Assembly: GCA_030594905.1 (NCBI GenBank)
Contig: JAUVEF010000088.1
Coordinates: 1-5,512, forward strand
Origin: Methanosarcinales archaeon
GTDB taxonomy: Archaea; Halobacteriota; Methanosarcinia; Methanosarcinales; Methanogasteraceae
DNA length: 5,512 bases
Direction of reading: 5' to 3'
Below, piece by piece: positions 5,016 to 5,512 of this stretch (positions are counted from its first letter, which is position 1; each line of letters opens with the position of its first letter). Under the pieces are notes generated by a model. The model did not search any database. It was not told where the DNA came from and was given only the letters and a program-made list of their open reading frames with translations. The position numbers and the translations under genes are program-made.

Positions 5016-5022
5016 TTTAAAT
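5016..5022 (+). promoter_or_regulatory. TATA box of the tRNA-Leu gene
   Basis: TTTAAAT is centred about 47 bases before the mature tRNA. Initiation about 25 bases downstream would give a 5' leader of roughly 20 bases, to be removed by RNase P. Confidence 0.5.
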
Positions 5023-5065
5023 GAGGTTTGTGCAAAAGGATGGTTGTTCTCACCCGATCACAGAA

Positions 5066-5148
5066 GCGGGGGTAGCCAAGCGGTCAACGGCGACAGACTC
5101 AAGATCTGTTCTCGAAGGAGTTCATGGGTTCGAATCCCCTCCCCCGCA
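5066..5148 (+). tRNA. tRNA-Leu (anticodon CAA)
   Basis: The 83-base cloverleaf has acceptor stem GCGGGGG (5066-5072) pairing perfectly with CCCCCGC (5141-5147), and discriminator A at 5148. The D stem is GCC/GGC (5075-5077 with 5089-5091), with GG in the D loop. The anticodon stem ACAGA/TCTGT encloses loop CTCAAGA, giving anticodon CAA at 5100-5102, which reads UUG. The variable arm (5110-5123) is long, with a short CTC/GAG stem, as expected for class II leucine tRNAs. The T loop is TTCGAAT (5129-5135). The T stem ATGGG/CCCCT contains one U-C mismatch at 5125 and 5139 (positions 50 and 64). CCA is not encoded and no intron is present. Confidence 0.96.
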
Positions 5149-5162
5149 TTTTCCGCATTTTT
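5144..5162 (+). terminator. T-tracts after the tRNA within a 9-bp tandem repeat
   Basis: The tRNA 3' end and its first T-tract, CCGCATTTT (5144-5152), is repeated exactly at 5153-5161 and followed by one more T. The two T runs (4 and 5 T) are suitable for archaeal polymerase termination. The duplication itself may be a slippage scar. Confidence 0.45.
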
Positions 5163-5164
5163 AT

Positions 5165-5170
5165 GGTGAT
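5165..5170 (+). promoter_or_regulatory. Ribosome binding site of the radical SAM gene
   Basis: GGTGAT lies 4 bases before the ATG at 5175 and matches the archaeal anti-SD well. It argues against the in-frame ATG at 5163, which it overlaps. Confidence 0.65.
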
Positions 5171-5174
5171 TGTT

Positions 5175-5512
5175 ATGACATTCTCGCCGGTGTTGGCATC
5201 AAAAGCCCTGTGGCAGCTCAGGGTCAGGAAAAGACCCTTTGTCCTATCACACGGGATCAATGCAAGATGTAATCTGCAATGCAAGTTCTGTGAGTACTGG
5301 AAGGAGGAAGGGGATGAGATGAGTACCGAAGAGGTGTTTAATCTCCTTGATGAAGCCAGATCGTTTGGAATAATGATCTATAATGCGTGGACGGCTGAAC
5401 CGCTCATGCGAAAAGACCTGCCCGAGATTTTAAGGCACGCTCACGACATCGGAATGATAACCTCACTCATAACCAACGGAAAACTCCTGAAAAAGAGAAT
5501 TCATGATCTATC
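5175..5512 (+). CDS. Radical SAM protein, N-terminal 112 codons
   Basis: The frame is open from 5175 to the window end and is therefore 3'-truncated. The cluster-binding motif C-N-L-Q-C-K-F-C places Cys32, Cys36 and Cys39, the three ligands of the [4Fe-4S] cluster that cleaves S-adenosylmethionine to a 5'-deoxyadenosyl radical. After it come E-Y-W-K, then T-E-E-V-F-N-L-L-D-E-A and A-W-T-A-E-P-L, which stands where radical SAM enzymes carry the S-adenosylmethionine-contacting G-G-E-P segment. L-I-T-N-G-K-L-L follows, the usual next strand (T-N-G). The Gly-Gly of G-G-E-P is replaced by Thr-Ala here, which is unusual but seen in some subgroups. The subfamily and substrate cannot be told without the C-terminal part; SPASM or twitch domains, if any, would lie beyond the window. 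The start is 26 bases after the tRNA, and no separate promoter is evident in that gap. Confidence 0.9.
   Translation, partial: MTFSPVLASKALWQLRVRKRPFVLSHGINARCNLQCKFCEYWKEEGDEMSTEEVFNLLDEARSFGIMIYNAWTAEPLMRKDLPEILRHAHDIGMITSLITNGKLLKKRIHDL

Noticed and set aside
5021..5272. 83-codon plus-strand frame through the tRNA
   Set aside because: It runs across the entire tRNA-Leu gene and into the radical SAM gene in another frame.
1..5512. CRISPR array, insertion sequence, integrase or toxin-antitoxin pair
   Set aside because: No spaced direct repeats, no terminal inverted repeats with a transposase, and no such gene families were seen on either strand.

Overview
The window reads as a piece of a euryarchaeal chromosome, most likely from a methanogen-related lineage (Methanomicrobia, Syntrophoarchaea or ANME type). 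That placement is an inference. The archaeal evidence is direct: the L1-L10-L12 ribosomal proteins have archaeal architecture, with a long L10 and L12 both ending in an acidic tail plus G-L-G-x-L-F-G; ribosome binding sites are of the GGTGA type; the tRNA does not encode CCA; there are TATA-like boxes; and there is a canonical C/D box guide RNA.

Layout. 1-130: the first 43 codons of an ABC-type ATPase on the minus strand, with its own promoter and Shine-Dalgarno (SD) site. 131-701: a long divergent interval with no convincing full gene; it holds a TATA-like stretch, two foldable segments (287-336 and 420-498) and a short coding-like frame (508-684). 702-1499: trpA, the alpha subunit of tryptophan synthase, with no trpB visible beside it. 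1606-3686: ribosomal proteins L1, L10 and L12 in one operon, followed 8 bases later by an M42 family aminopeptidase (3695-4747). 4766-4826: a C/D box sRNA 18 bases after the peptidase stop codon. 4827-5065: non-coding, with a hairpin plus T-rich tract and a tRNA promoter. 5066-5148: tRNA-Leu(CAA). 5175-5512: the start of a radical SAM protein that runs off the window.

How the parts fit. The central block is a translation operon. L1 forms the ribosomal L1 stalk; L10 and L12 form the GTPase-recruiting stalk. The peptidase that follows directly would supply amino acids from peptides. The C/D RNA in the 3' flank would guide 2'-O-methylation of rRNA or tRNA. A leader hairpin abutting the L1 SD is a candidate site for L1 autoregulation, which is known in other archaea.

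The best-supported unannotated element is the C/D box sRNA: it has all four boxes and a perfect 7-bp closing stem. The interval upstream of trpA is the least explained part. No wholly new multi-gene system is evident.
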